Assembly (NCBI GenBank): GCA_021413825.1
Contig: JAIOPQ010000052.1
Location: 1-53,612, forward strand
DNA length: 53,612 bases
Source of the DNA: Spirochaetia bacterium
Lineage (GTDB): Bacteria > Spirochaetota > Leptospiria > Leptospirales > Leptonemataceae
Direction: 5' to 3'
In this document: one piece after another, positions 1-9,301 of the stretch
Numbering within the stretch: the first letter of the stretch is position 1
Layout of the letters: each line of letters starts with the position of its first letter
The notes under the pieces: model-generated
Databases searched by the model: none
Seen by the model: only the letters and a program-made list of their open reading frames with translations
What the model was told of the DNA's origin: nothing
Made by a program: the position numbers and the translations under genes

Positions 1-531
1 CTTCTCCTGTGCATAGTCGCCAGAAAAGGCAGCCCCGGCGGTAAAGAGCCCAGGATTTTCAAGTGCAACTAACGCTACTCCGCGTCCACCAGTGGACAAT
101 CCCAGAATAAAATTGTACTGCCCAGGGATCAGGAGCGCATAACGTTGCTGCAGCTCCGGAATGAGTTTGGTTTTGATGAACTCGCCACCGGGAATTGGAT
201 TCCATCTGATCTGTGTTTCAGGGTAGTAAGCCGACTCGTATAGAGTTTTCAGCATTTCAGGAAGAACCAGGATTAGTCCCTGATCGGCTGCGAACTTCTC
301 AAGTCTGGAATTCTTTCTCCAGCTCTCTTTAGGGAAATTCCAGCCAGGCAGAACCAGCAGCGTCCCCCTTGGATTTGCAGGAACGACCAGATCACAGGGA
401 ACCCCGGCTATTTCAATTGAATGCGCTCCGGCTTCTGGGGGTTTCAAAGCGGGGCGCGAGGCCACTCCTGAACAGGAGACAAGTAACAGCATAATCAGGA
501 CCATAGCAGGGGAGTTCAGCATTTTTTGCAT
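1..531 (-). CDS. Lipoprotein esterase, alpha/beta-hydrolase fold (3' end beyond window)
   Basis: The frame is open from ATG at 531 to base 1 (177 codons), so the C-terminus lies outside the window. The N-terminus is a lipoprotein signal (hydrophobic run VLIMLLLVSC) with a lipobox-like LVSC, so the protein is probably anchored to a membrane by a lipid. The body has a typical hydrolase core: a strand ending LLVLPGWNFP (oxyanion-hole region) and, near residue 150, GLSTGGRG, the nucleophile elbow G-x-S-x-G. This resembles esterase D/feruloyl-esterase-like families. The catalytic Asp and His are not in the window. A second ATG at 522 is an alternative start. It lies 50 bases downstream of the antiporter gene on the same strand and may share its transcript. 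The substrate cannot be told from the sequence. Confidence 0.8.
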   Translation of the reverse strand, partial: MQKMLNSPAMVLIMLLLVSCSGVASRPALKPPEAGAHSIEIAGVPCDLVVPANPRGTLLVLPGWNFPKESWRKNSRLEKFAADQGLILVLPEMLKTLYESAYYPETQIRWNPIPGGEFIKTKLIPELQQRYALLIPGQYNFILGLSTGGRGVALVALENPGLFTAGAAFSGDYAQEK

Positions 532-581
532 TGTCGCACGGTGGCATGATTACAAGCAAAATGTCAATTCTTACAGGGAAA

Positions 582-2636
582 TCAGCGAGGTCTGGAAGGG
601 CCTGTTACGCCAGTCTTACAGAGCAACTTTCTGGCCTGCGCGAGCGATTCGTTTGTCCCAACAATAGCAAGTATGTCACCTGATTGCAGTTCCTCATGCG
701 CAATGTCTTCTACTAGACCCTGGCCGTCCCGGTGAATGGCAAGCACGCTTGCACCCGTTACGCCGCGAAGATTGAGACTTGCCAGGGTTTTCCCAACGGC
801 AATATCATTGGCCGACAGAACGATTCGCGTGGGTGCGCCAAGTCCAGGGAGAAATTCCATCTCTGCTGGACGATGGCCGTCTACGTTCTGCGCCTGCTTA
901 GCCAGAACTTCGAGGAGCATTTCCGAACCGGCTTGAACGTGACCCTGGAAATTTGCAGCACTGCGCCAGAATACCACGCCGAAGATCACAAGCAATAGGA
1001 TCATAATTGCGATTGCAGGCACACCTGGCAGGAACGGCTGGGTTAGCGCAACGATGGGAAGACCTACAAGTAGAAGCAATACAAGCTGCAGTGCTACCTG
1101 GAATACTCGTCTGGGAGCTGCAGCCAGATCGAGCTTTCCGCTTTCGCTTTCGGGAAATACCTGTGTTGAAAGTGAAACTCCAAGGCTACGTCCAACTCGG
1201 AAAATTCCGATCAGAAAAGGCGAGGCTACGAGTGCGGCCGCGGAAAGTGCGATATAGGGAGAGGCTGGAAGTCCAAGCTGAGTTGCAATCCAGCCGGGTA
1301 AAACATTCATCAAGCGTGCAGCGATAATGATAATGCCAATCAAGAATGCCAGGTCGATCAACATCCATCTAACAAGCTGTTTGGTGCGAACAGACTTCTG
1401 GACTTCCTGTTGCTTGAGCCCTTCAACCCAGCTACCGTATAGGGTAGCAAACGTTTGAATTGGAGCCGGCAGTTTGCGATCCACCAGGTTTGCAAAAGGA
1501 CCGGATGCGCGAATCAGCCAGGGCGTGCTGAGCGTTGTAATAGCTGAAACGGCCACGGCAATTGGATAAAGAAAATGTCCCGTAGCGTTCAAAGCGATTC
1601 CAAGCGCCGCAATTATGAAAGAAAATTCACCAATTTGTGCCAGGCTCATCCCGGTTTGCACAGAAGCACGGGTTCCGTTGCCCGTTAGAAAGGCACCTAT
1701 AAATACGCTGAGGATCTTACCTGCTATAACCACTACGGTGAAAATGAACACTGCAACCCAGTGCATTTGAACCAGTGCTGGATCAATCAGCATACCCACA
1801 GAAACAAAGAATACAGCGGCAAACATGTCGCGCACAGGGGCTATCAGATGTTCAATTTTTTCTGTCTGACCGGATTCAGAAACCAGAACACCTGCGATAA
1901 AGGCACCGAGCGCAACGGAATAGCCCATTTCAAGAGCCAGCAATGCTATTCCAAAACAGATTCCGATTGTAGCCACGAGTGTCGTTTCATCGCGCTTGAG
2001 TCGAATCACAAAACGCATTGCCCTGGGAATTACTAGAAGGCCTACAACGACCAGTGCGATTAGAAAACCCAGTAGTTTTGCCGTGGAAACAATCAAAGTC
2101 TTCGCTTCCAGATCTCCGCCCGAGGCAACAGCGGTTAGGATCGCCATGAGTAAAATCGCAATTATGTCCTCTACGACTAGAACACCGACTACCAGTTCGC
2201 GCAGTCGCCCTTTGACTTTCTGTTCATCAAAGGCTTTGGCAATAATGGTAGTACTTGAGATTGAAATAATAGCACCCATGAAGATGCTTTCCATTACAGT
2301 CCAGCCAAGAAGTTGGCCGATTGCAAAGCCAAGCCAGAGCATCACGCTGCACTGAACGATAGCCGTTATCCCGGCCGACGGTCCCACTGAAATGAGCTTT
2401 CGCAGACTGAATTCAAGTCCAAGCGAAAACATGAGTAAAATTACACCCAGCTCAGAAAGGGTCTGGACGATGGCAGGATCTGCGACCAGGGGAATGGGAA
2501 CATGCGGCCCAACCAGTAACCCGGCCAGCATATAGCCGAGAACGACAGGTTGTCTGAGTCTCTGGAAGATTACGGTGGTGATCGCAGCGACGCATAGAAC
2601 GATCGTTAAAGCTAGAAGAAAATCATGTGCCTGCAT
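582..2636 (-). CDS. CPA2-family cation:proton antiporter with C-terminal TrkA-C domain
   Basis: A 684-residue inner-membrane protein of the KefB/RosB/monovalent cation:proton antiporter-2 type. About a dozen hydrophobic segments fill residues 5-375, including the family-typical LRQPVVLGYMLAGLLVGPH near the N-terminus and ALGAFIAGVLVSES near residue 245. A second hydrophobic block (about 425-560) precedes a soluble tail. The last ~85 residues (VLSANDIAVGKTL ... SGDILAIVGTNESL) look like a TrkA-C (RCK-C) ligand-binding domain; no TrkA-N nucleotide-binding domain is visible. It probably exchanges K+ or Na+ for H+ and is gated by a small ligand through the tail. Ion specificity is not deducible. 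Confidence 0.9.
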   Translation of the reverse strand: MQAHDFLLALTIVLCVAAITTVIFQRLRQPVVLGYMLAGLLVGPHVPIPLVADPAIVQTLSELGVILLMFSLGLEFSLRKLISVGPSAGITAIVQCSVMLWLGFAIGQLLGWTVMESIFMGAIISISSTTIIAKAFDEQKVKGRLRELVVGVLVVEDIIAILLMAILTAVASGGDLEAKTLIVSTAKLLGFLIALVVVGLLVIPRAMRFVIRLKRDETTLVATIGICFGIALLALEMGYSVALGAFIAGVLVSESGQTEKIEHLIAPVRDMFAAVFFVSVGMLIDPALVQMHWVAVFIFTVVVIAGKILSVFIGAFLTGNGTRASVQTGMSLAQIGEFSFIIAALGIALNATGHFLYPIAVAVSAITTLSTPWLIRASGPFANLVDRKLPAPIQTFATLYGSWVEGLKQQEVQKSVRTKQLVRWMLIDLAFLIGIIIIAARLMNVLPGWIATQLGLPASPYIALSAAALVASPFLIGIFRVGRSLGVSLSTQVFPESESGKLDLAAAPRRVFQVALQLVLLLLVGLPIVALTQPFLPGVPAIAIMILLLVIFGVVFWRSAANFQGHVQAGSEMLLEVLAKQAQNVDGHRPAEMEFLPGLGAPTRIVLSANDIAVGKTLASLNLRGVTGASVLAIHRDGQGLVEDIAHEELQSGDILAIVGTNESLAQARKLLCKTGVTGPSRPR

Positions 2637-2763
2637 TCGTAATTAAATAGTCCTTTTGCCCTAGTTTCCCGGTCTTCTATGATAGCCTCTGAATCCAGGA
2701 TTGACTGTCATTATTTTTTATCGTAGACCAATGAACGCCACAGTGTGAAATCTACAAGTTAAG

Positions 2764-4938
2764 ATGTTCCGTTATCTGTTCTACACGTTCATTTTTCTGG
2801 CTGGATTCAACCAGTTATTTGCTCAACCCCGTATCTTGGACCTGCACGAAGCAGCTGAACGAGTTGAGATGTCTTCCTTTGTAGATATTCTCGAAGATCC
2901 CCAGGCAACTCTGGAAATTGAAAACGTTATTTCATCGGAGTATGCCGCGACAGTTGTTCCGGAGCCTGGCCAGAAGAGTATTGACGTCATGCGCAAGCTC
3001 AAGTCGCAGAACAAGCGAGCGTTCGTTGAAAACAACATGCGCAGACCCAATTTTGGATTTTCAAATTCCGCATACTGGTTGCGAATCAAGATGCGTAATT
3101 CTAAGGTCCAGAGCCCAACTGAACGCCAATGGTTAATCGAAGCGGGCTATCCATCCCTGGATTTTATCTATGTATATGTTCCAGACGAGCAGGGCGGTTA
3201 TACAAAATTTGAAGGCGGAGATAAGTATCCGTTCAACCTGCGCCAGTTTAACTTTCGTAATCCTGTATTTCGCGTTCCTCATTTCACCGGGGAGAAGGTA
3301 ATCTACATTCGCATCCAGACAAGTGGAACTGCAGATCTGCCACTCACTCTCTACTCTTACAGCGGCTTTACCAGTCGGGCTGTTAACGAGCAGTACGGAT
3401 ATGGGCTTTACTTTGGCATCATGATTGCCATGGTTCTCTACAACCTTTTCATTTTTGTTTCAACACGAGATACCGGATACATTCATTACGTGGGCTTTAT
3501 ATTTTGTAACACGCTCTTCCAGATGAATCTTCGTGGATATGCATTTCAATACCTCTGGCCAGATAACATCTGGTGGGCTCATCAGTCGGCTGGATTCTTC
3601 CTTGGAATGTTTGCAGCATTTGGCACCCAATTCACCAGGCATTTCTTAAATACAAGAGAGATCGCTCCTATTCTTGATAAGATACTCCTGGGATTGCTTG
3701 TACTGGAAGTTGCAATCGCTGGCGCCTCCCTTCTGGGCTTCAGTCACGAGTTCATGTCGAGGGCCATGGTAATCGGCGGTGGCTCATTTGCAATCCTTGC
3801 AGCTATAACAGGCTACCGGTGCTTCTTTAAGGGGTATCGCCCTGCGCGGTATTTCAATATCGCATTTACAATCTACTTTGCAGCCGGAGTGCTGCAGGTA
3901 CTGGTCAGATCTTCTGTAGTACCGTTTACCTTTTTCACAGAGCAGGCGGAGCAAATGGGTTTCGCCATTCAGGTGATCCTCCTCTCGCTTGGTCTTGCAG
4001 ATAGAATCAATATAATGAAGCGCGAGAAAGAAATTGCCCAGGCAGAAATGCTCGAGTCAAGGCGCGTAATGGTTCAATCATTCTCGCGTTTTGTTCCACG
4101 GCAATTCCTTACATTGCTTGGAAGAGAGAGCATTGTTGACGTTGGACTGGGCGATTCGGTAGAAAAGGATTTCACAGTACTCTTTACGGACATCCGCAGC
4201 TTCACTTCGCTTTCAGAGAAAATGACGGCTGAGGAGAATTTCAGATTCTTGAATTCGTTCCTAAAACGAATGGGACCTGTCATTCACAAGAATAATGGAT
4301 TCATAGATAAGTTCATGGGCGATGCGATTATGGCACTCTTTCCGGAATCGCCGCAACAGGCGCTGGAAGCTGCAATCGACATGCGCCGCGAACTCGATGG
4401 ATACAATCGTCATCGCCTGAACGAAGGTCGTGAAGAGATTAACATTGGAATTGGTTTGCATACAGGCCATTTGATGCTTGGAACTGTAGGTTCAGAAGCC
4501 AGGCTGGATACAACCGTGATCGGGGATACTGTAAACCTGGCGAGTCGACTTGAATCGCTTACCAAAACATTCCGGATTCCAATTCTTGTGTCTCAGGCCG
4601 TGTACGGTCGTCTGCCGCAGGGGCACGTATTCAAACTCAGGGAAATTGATACAGTTCGCGTGAAGGGCAGAAGTGAGCCCGTTATTATTTATGAAGCCTA
4701 CGACGGTGATCCCTTGTCCCTGCAGAATCAAAAAGATGACGCGTTACACGACTATACGCATGCACTTCAGTTGTATAAAGAGGGGCATTTCCAGGAAGCT
4801 ATGGCAATCTTTGAGCGTCTCGCCGCTCAGTTTCCGGATGACGCGGCGCACGGCATGTACGTGCGGCGCTGCCAAAAACTGCTGGCTGAACCGCCAGGAA
4901 CTGGCTGGCGCGGTGTTAGTCGTATGGTGATGAAATAG
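2764..4938 (+). CDS. 7TMR-DISM receptor-type class III adenylate cyclase
   Basis: A 724-residue membrane cyclase. Domain order: signal peptide (1-20), periplasmic 7TMR-DISM extracellular domain (about 40-190), seven-helix 7TMR-DISM membrane domain (about 205-415), a short helical linker, the class III cyclase catalytic domain (about 465-655), and a TPR-like tail (about 665-715). The catalytic domain keeps both metal-binding Asp positions (FTDIRSFT and the D of GDAIMALF), the Lys of DKFMGD and Thr of TTVIGDTVN that favour ATP, and the Asn/Arg of VNLASR that stabilise the transition state, so it should be active and make cAMP. An in-frame stop at 2746 limits the start. This receptor layout is common in Leptospira-like spirochaetes (family knowledge). 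The sensed ligand is unknown. Confidence 0.9.
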   Translation: MFRYLFYTFIFLAGFNQLFAQPRILDLHEAAERVEMSSFVDILEDPQATLEIENVISSEYAATVVPEPGQKSIDVMRKLKSQNKRAFVENNMRRPNFGFSNSAYWLRIKMRNSKVQSPTERQWLIEAGYPSLDFIYVYVPDEQGGYTKFEGGDKYPFNLRQFNFRNPVFRVPHFTGEKVIYIRIQTSGTADLPLTLYSYSGFTSRAVNEQYGYGLYFGIMIAMVLYNLFIFVSTRDTGYIHYVGFIFCNTLFQMNLRGYAFQYLWPDNIWWAHQSAGFFLGMFAAFGTQFTRHFLNTREIAPILDKILLGLLVLEVAIAGASLLGFSHEFMSRAMVIGGGSFAILAAITGYRCFFKGYRPARYFNIAFTIYFAAGVLQVLVRSSVVPFTFFTEQAEQMGFAIQVILLSLGLADRINIMKREKEIAQAEMLESRRVMVQSFSRFVPRQFLTLLGRESIVDVGLGDSVEKDFTVLFTDIRSFTSLSEKMTAEENFRFLNSFLKRMGPVIHKNNGFIDKFMGDAIMALFPESPQQALEAAIDMRRELDGYNRHRLNEGREEINIGIGLHTGHLMLGTVGSEARLDTTVIGDTVNLASRLESLTKTFRIPILVSQAVYGRLPQGHVFKLREIDTVRVKGRSEPVIIYEAYDGDPLSLQNQKDDALHDYTHALQLYKEGHFQEAMAIFERLAAQFPDDAAHGMYVRRCQKLLAEPPGTGWRGVSRMVMK

Positions 4939-4983
4939 ATTTGCACTTGTCATTCGGCAATCGCGTTACTTCATTGACCCACG

Positions 4984-5610
4984 GTGTTCGTGGACGCATG
5001 GCACCCTGGGAGTTCTGTGCTTCGGTTTTTCGATCAACTCACTGAGACAAAGTGGAACTACGTTGCCAGTTTTATCGCTGACACGATTGCCGTGTTCGCT
5101 CTAATGCTTACGGTCTATTTTACCTATCGCGGCGAAGCCGCAGGCTGGTACCTACTTGCAATGGTGGCCGGAATTGTAACCTGGACTCTATACGAATATG
5201 TATTTCACCGCTGGATATTCCACGGTTCAACTCCATTGGCCGCGGGACACAGCAAGCACCACAATGACGTAGATCGTCTGCTCAGCATGCCGTTTCTAAC
5301 TGGGCCAGCCATCTACGCGGTAATCTTCTTCAGCCTCCGCATTCTGGTAAACGATGGGCTTGCGGCAGCGTATACTACTGCGTATGCGATCAGCTACTTG
5401 TACTATGGCTTTCTGCACCACAGCTCGCATTTTATGGAGATTGACTTAAAGCTCTGGAAGAAGATGCGCGCACACCATCTGCTTCACCATAAATTTCCTG
5501 ATCGCAATTTTGGTTTTACTACTTCAATCTGGGATCGGGTGTTTGGTACACACTATGCAATCCAAAAGCCCAGGCGTACTGGCACCAGCGCACCCCAGCC
5601 TATATCTTGA
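4984..5610 (+). CDS. Fatty acid hydroxylase / sterol desaturase superfamily protein
   Basis: A 208-residue integral membrane di-iron oxygenase. Several membrane segments surround the histidine clusters of the superfamily: FHRWIFH, HSKHHND, HHSSHF and RAHHLLHH, followed by NFGFTTSIWDRVFGTH, close to the ceramide/fatty-acid 2-hydroxylase pattern. It probably hydroxylates an acyl chain of a membrane lipid, or a carotenoid. The start is GTG (an in-frame stop sits at 4975 and there is no early in-frame ATG); GTG at 4990 is an alternative. The gene ends two bases before the convergent patatin-like gene ends. It follows the cyclase gene by 45 bases and could be co-transcribed. Confidence 0.85.
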   Translation: MFVDAWHPGSSVLRFFDQLTETKWNYVASFIADTIAVFALMLTVYFTYRGEAAGWYLLAMVAGIVTWTLYEYVFHRWIFHGSTPLAAGHSKHHNDVDRLLSMPFLTGPAIYAVIFFSLRILVNDGLAAAYTTAYAISYLYYGFLHHSSHFMEIDLKLWKKMRAHHLLHHKFPDRNFGFTTSIWDRVFGTHYAIQKPRRTGTSAPQPIS

Positions 5611-5611
5611 A

Positions 5612-7672
5612 TTATTGAATTCCCGCTTTCTTGAGTGCACGGAGTAATTGTGGCAGGACGCGCCGGGCGGCGTGACGACCTACTTCGATGATCGCCTGGC
5701 CTTTATTGTGATCGGTTACACTAAATGCGTCTACGTCCGGTTTGATATCAAAATCAGTGTGTTCCTCATGGCTCTTAACAGATTGAAGCATGAAAATATC
5801 AAGCGTCTGGAGCATGATTTTTCCAATGGATCTGGGTTTGAATGGAGTATTTGCAGGATCAATACTTGTATTGATGCCAATTACAAAACTTGTATCCCAA
5901 TCTTTAAGAATATTGGCCGGAATATTATTTAGCATTCCGCCGTCTGCAAGCACGCCTTCTCGCCGGACTATTGGAGGAAATACGCCTGGAACTGAACCTG
6001 AGGCTAGAATTGCATCTGCCAGACCGCCTGACGTTATAGTCACAGGTAGACCGGTTTTTAAATCCGTGGCTACAGGAAAAAATGGAATCTCAACATCTGC
6101 AATCGTACTGTTACCAAAGGCAGCCTTAAGCAGATTGTGATACTTCTTTCCGCGAATGAATGCAACGAAGGGGAAGGTGTAATCACTAAAGGGATGTCCC
6201 TTTTTTTGAATTGCATGTTTTTGAAGGGCACCGCCACCTCCAAAAGCAACACCAACCGATTTTCCAGCGATCCAGCGCGCGATGCGTTCGGCAGTAGTCT
6301 TTTCTTTATCAGGAGTAATGAGATTGGGAATAAGAGTGCCCGGACATTCGCGCTGCAAGTCTGCATGATTGCGCATATCCATGGCGAGCGATCCAGTTGC
6401 AAGCTGATAGATGCGATCACGCCCTGGTTTCAGGAAGTTCAGATATGTTGGGAATTCATGCCTGACAAGAGTAACTGTTCGGCGACTGAGGCCCATTACA
6501 AATCGTCTAAAGCCTCGTGTCCCGGGTGAAACAATCAAAACAATTGCCGCATAACGGTCCACTGCGCGGCGTAGCCACTCTACGGTGGCATTATCCACAA
6601 TTTCCTTGGTTTCGATTCGCTGAATTGGAGTATAAAGAATATCTTTGCGCACCCGGGTTGGTTTTACTACAGCTTTGTAGAGTGACGCGCTGCGTCTGAT
6701 CTGCTTAGTCCCGGCGGGAGTAAATGATTCTATCGTGTTAATGATCAATGAATTGCCCGGCAAAGTCTTACAGAGGCTGGTAAAAAGAGTATCCGCCAGT
6801 TCGTTGTCTGCATCCGCTCCCTCGGCAAGGTAGACTGCAAAAATTTTACTCTCATTGATTCTGGTTTTATATCGCAGGTGATGTATTGAACTCTGATAGA
6901 TTGTGCCGATCTGCTTGGCCGTTCTTTCTGCGATCTGTGGATACTCGCGAATCATTCGCAAGAAATCTGCGCTCGAAAGTCTCCAGAGAATTGTATCAGT
7001 AATTGCCAGGGCGTTTTCTTCCCGAATAGACGCAGTGAGAACTCCCGGAATGCCAAAGACGTCTCCATTCTGAGCTGAACCCGTTATGCGATTTTCTAGC
7101 TTGATATCAACGAGCATTCGCACAAGACCGGATTCGATTACATAGATTCCGTTACTTTTTTCACCTGCACGATACACGTACTCTCCGGCAGTAAAATATT
7201 TGTACGTTAGAGTATTACAGAGACGCGAAAGGGCAGCGGGCGGCAGTGCAGTAAAGATGGGAATGCGTTTGAGTTGTTGCTTTAGTTTGGATCGATCAAA
7301 CTTCTGACGCTCGAACTTCTGAAGCCACGACTTGAGGCTTTTGCGGTCTATGATCTTAAGCTTTTGTAACACGGTGCCCAGCGGCATTCTGTATTCGGCG
7401 TTGAGCGTTCTGCGCTCCGCAAGTTCGCCTGCAGACAGAAGTTCAAGGCCGGTGAGGGCCTGTTCCAGAGTTTCGTCCTGATTTACCTGGAGGCGCGTGT
7501 CGAGCAGCAAGCGTTCATCTTCGCTGAGTAGAGTTTGCGCAAGGCTGAGTAGTCCAAGGTTGGTCGCGACGCGCTTTTGCATCTCAAGCGCGCGCGATAG
7601 ATCGGCGGCACTGATGGCATGGTTTCGCACCAGAAAGTCACCCAGCATATGACTTGCTTCGATGTGTGCCAT
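5612..7672 (-). CDS. NTE-like patatin protein with cNMP-binding fold, catalytic serine segment missing
   Basis: A 686-residue protein. Order: a helical N-terminal region (1-130), a cyclic-nucleotide-binding fold (about 135-260), a Rossmann-like region typical of NTE proteins (about 280-460), then a patatin domain (474-680). The patatin domain keeps the oxyanion-hole glycines (GVAFGGGGA, 474-482) and the Asp of DGG (577-579), but the G-x-S-x-G nucleophile loop that should follow by some 30-40 residues is absent: GGGGA runs straight into LQKHAIQKKGHPFSDYTFPF. About 60 residues are missing relative to the family pattern, in frame, so hydrolase activity is unlikely. The cNMP fold reads REENALAI where a phosphate-binding Arg-Ala would be expected, so nucleotide binding is also doubtful. 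The gap could be real or an assembly deletion. Confidence 0.85.
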   Translation of the reverse strand: MAHIEASHMLGDFLVRNHAISAADLSRALEMQKRVATNLGLLSLAQTLLSEDERLLLDTRLQVNQDETLEQALTGLELLSAGELAERRTLNAEYRMPLGTVLQKLKIIDRKSLKSWLQKFERQKFDRSKLKQQLKRIPIFTALPPAALSRLCNTLTYKYFTAGEYVYRAGEKSNGIYVIESGLVRMLVDIKLENRITGSAQNGDVFGIPGVLTASIREENALAITDTILWRLSSADFLRMIREYPQIAERTAKQIGTIYQSSIHHLRYKTRINESKIFAVYLAEGADADNELADTLFTSLCKTLPGNSLIINTIESFTPAGTKQIRRSASLYKAVVKPTRVRKDILYTPIQRIETKEIVDNATVEWLRRAVDRYAAIVLIVSPGTRGFRRFVMGLSRRTVTLVRHEFPTYLNFLKPGRDRIYQLATGSLAMDMRNHADLQRECPGTLIPNLITPDKEKTTAERIARWIAGKSVGVAFGGGGALQKHAIQKKGHPFSDYTFPFVAFIRGKKYHNLLKAAFGNSTIADVEIPFFPVATDLKTGLPVTITSGGLADAILASGSVPGVFPPIVRREGVLADGGMLNNIPANILKDWDTSFVIGINTSIDPANTPFKPRSIGKIMLQTLDIFMLQSVKSHEEHTDFDIKPDVDAFSVTDHNKGQAIIEVGRHAARRVLPQLLRALKKAGIQ

Positions 7673-7747
7673 TCGTATAATTATCGGGTCAGCGACTCTC
7701 GAAATCTCGGGGTAGGAACGCCGAATCTGGCAAATTTGAGCGAAAAA

Positions 7748-8581
7748 TCAGCGTTTTCGCAGTACTATCAGGTCGTAGTGGATCAGACCAGTTGCAAACC
7801 CAAGGGTAGTAATCTGAGTTGATACTGCCATGTTCCAGAGAGTCTTCCAGGCCGAATATTGCGAGGGTTTGAAGTGCCTGGCCAGCCATTTCAAAATCAT
7901 CCATACAGTTTGTTGCGCGCCCGGTCGAGCTTCGCGGTTGATGCTCTGAATCTTAACCGTTTCAAAATACTGCCCCCAGGATGCTTGATTCGCAGATCGA
8001 TGCGAAACGCGCGCTAAATCTGGTGCTCGCTTTGTCAAAAACGAAAGGGAATCGCTGAACGTAATGTCTGCCAGAACGAGCAGGCCATTTTTTTTCAGAA
8101 CCCTGGCAGCCTCTTTGTAGAACCTGGGACGGTCAAAATAGAACGCACATTCCACAGCCATCAGGCGATCGGCGCTTTTGGCTGGCATATCCATGTTCTC
8201 CGCCTGGCCGTGCTTGAAGCGAAGCTTCTTCTGAAGCTTGAGCGACCTGGCCCGCTCATTGGCATACTTTACCTGGAGCTCTGCGATATTGAATCCGTGT
8301 AGTTCTTTGAACTTAAACTTTGAGGCCAGGAGAAAATCCTGTTCGCCACTGCCAAAACCTACATCCACCAGGACTGAATCAGGTTTGATGTCTGCGGCTT
8401 CAAACACCAGCATGCAGAGGTTTTCCTGTTTTTTCTCGTACGTGTCCGATTCATTGCGCCTGAAGCCGTAGTTCAGGTACTTGCGTTCCTTGTTGAGATC
8501 TTCGAGCAGGAACTGGAAGTCGTCGTATTGACGTGCGACAAACTCAGTTAGAGGTGAATCGAGTTTGGCGTAGGCTGTCAT
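7748..8581 (-). CDS. Class I SAM-dependent methyltransferase
   Basis: A 277-residue soluble methyltransferase. Motif I is VLVDVGFGSGEQ (about residue 95), with later class I elements: an acidic motif region (HGQAENMDM) and VECAFYFDRPRFYKEAARVLKKNG, typical of the Methyltransf_11 / UbiE-tocopherol-like group acting on small molecules or lipids. A helical N-terminal extension of about 85 residues precedes the core and may bind substrate. It lies 75 bases upstream of the patatin-like gene on the same strand and may share a transcript with it, which would suggest a lipid-related substrate, but this is only context. The exact reaction is not identifiable. Confidence 0.85.
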   Translation of the reverse strand: MTAYAKLDSPLTEFVARQYDDFQFLLEDLNKERKYLNYGFRRNESDTYEKKQENLCMLVFEAADIKPDSVLVDVGFGSGEQDFLLASKFKFKELHGFNIAELQVKYANERARSLKLQKKLRFKHGQAENMDMPAKSADRLMAVECAFYFDRPRFYKEAARVLKKNGLLVLADITFSDSLSFLTKRAPDLARVSHRSANQASWGQYFETVKIQSINREARPGAQQTVWMILKWLARHFKPSQYSAWKTLWNMAVSTQITTLGFATGLIHYDLIVLRKR

Positions 8582-8672
8582 GCTCGGCCATGCTTTCGAA
8601 TAAAAAGCAGCCGTGCAATTCGTTTATTAAAAGATCGATTGCAGTACAACAATCCGGTTCCGATAACCATTA

Positions 8673-8685
8673 TTATGTCTCATGG
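8673..8685. promoter_or_regulatory. Degenerate copy of the TTATGnnnCATAA palindrome
   Basis: The site reads TTATGTCTCATGG and matches 8 of the 10 fixed positions of the palindrome found before the coiled-coil gene and the dnaA-like gene. It lies about 90 bases upstream of the methyltransferase start. It could be an operator or a coincidence. Confidence 0.3.
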
Positions 8686-8733
8686 CGCGCTTCCACGAAT
8701 TGAATAAACCGGGAGGATTGGTAACACTGTTCT

Positions 8734-8889
8734 TCAAATCTTGCTCATTGGATTCTTGTAGGCAAGCACTTTCCCCGTAAAGAGATCGAGCACGCCAATG
8801 ACTCTATGCGGTTCAATGTTCGCCGGTCCAGTTTGTAACGTATCAGGCAGGTCTACTGAATCTCTGGGATTTGAATTGCGCAATCGCAT
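8734..8889 (-). CDS. Possible small protein (51 residues), unrecognised
   Basis: An ATG-started frame of 51 codons within the 327-base gap between the methyltransferase gene and the TfoX-N gene. The translation ends HRVIGVLDLFTGKVLAYKNP and a few more residues. That has the feel of a folded protein (alternating hydrophobics, TGK turn) rather than random sequence, and could also be the 3' remnant of a longer, lost gene. No good ribosome-binding site is visible, and no family is recognised. Apart from the palindrome-like site at 8673, the rest of this gap shows nothing clear. Confidence 0.35.
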   Translation of the reverse strand: MRLRNSNPRDSVDLPDTLQTGPANIEPHRVIGVLDLFTGKVLAYKNPMSKI

Positions 8890-8908
8890 CAACTTTTAGA
8901 ATTGAAGA

Positions 8909-9301
8909 ATGGTTGATGAAAGGCTCCTTGAGAGACTGCGCGAATCGCTTTCAAAAACGGATAACGTTGCTGAAAAGAAAATGTTTGGCGGTATCTGTTT
9001 TATGGTAGATGACAAAATGTGCATCTGCGCGCGTAACGACGAGCTTATGTGTCGAGTGGGACCGGACCAATTTGAAAAAGCGATCGCGAAAAAAGGCTGC
9101 AGACCCATGGTTCACAATGGCAGGCCAATGCTCGGATTTGTATTTGTAAACGCGGAAGCAATTAAGACCAGGGCTGCACTGAACCCCTGGATCAGCATGT
9201 GTCTGGCTTACAACAAAGAGGCCCGGCCGTCAAAGAAGCCCAGCCCAAAGAAAAAGCGAACCCTGCAACCTAAAAGCAAGATTCCGAACGTTCACAGATG
9301 A
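8909..9301 (+). CDS. TfoX N-terminal domain protein
   Basis: A 130-residue protein. Residues 1-100 match the TfoX N-terminal domain pattern (KKMFGGICFMVDDKM, RVGPDQFEKA, GFVFVNAEAI), a small fold found alone in many bacteria without the competence-regulator C-terminal half. Residues 105-130 are a basic, Lys/Pro-rich tail (RPSKKPSPKKKRT), which suggests nucleic acid contact or simply disorder. The last four residues and the stop codon lie inside the left arm of a dispersed inverted repeat (9291-9364), so the repeat probably inserted at, or rewrote, the gene end. The function of stand-alone TfoX-N proteins is unknown. Confidence 0.85.
   Translation: MVDERLLERLRESLSKTDNVAEKKMFGGICFMVDDKMCICARNDELMCRVGPDQFEKAIAKKGCRPMVHNGRPMLGFVFVNAEAIKTRAALNPWISMCLAYNKEARPSKKPSPKKKRTLQPKSKIPNVHR

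Noticed and set aside
2701..2729. Possible promoter (TTGACT) before the cyclase gene
   Set aside because: The -35-like hexamer has only a weak partner (TAGACC) at 17 bases, which is too poor to call.
6590..6598. DnaA-box consensus TTATCCACA inside the patatin-like gene, and another at 9864-9872
   Set aside because: Only isolated boxes with no cluster and no AT-rich unwinding region; the second is part of a dispersed repeat. No origin is supported.
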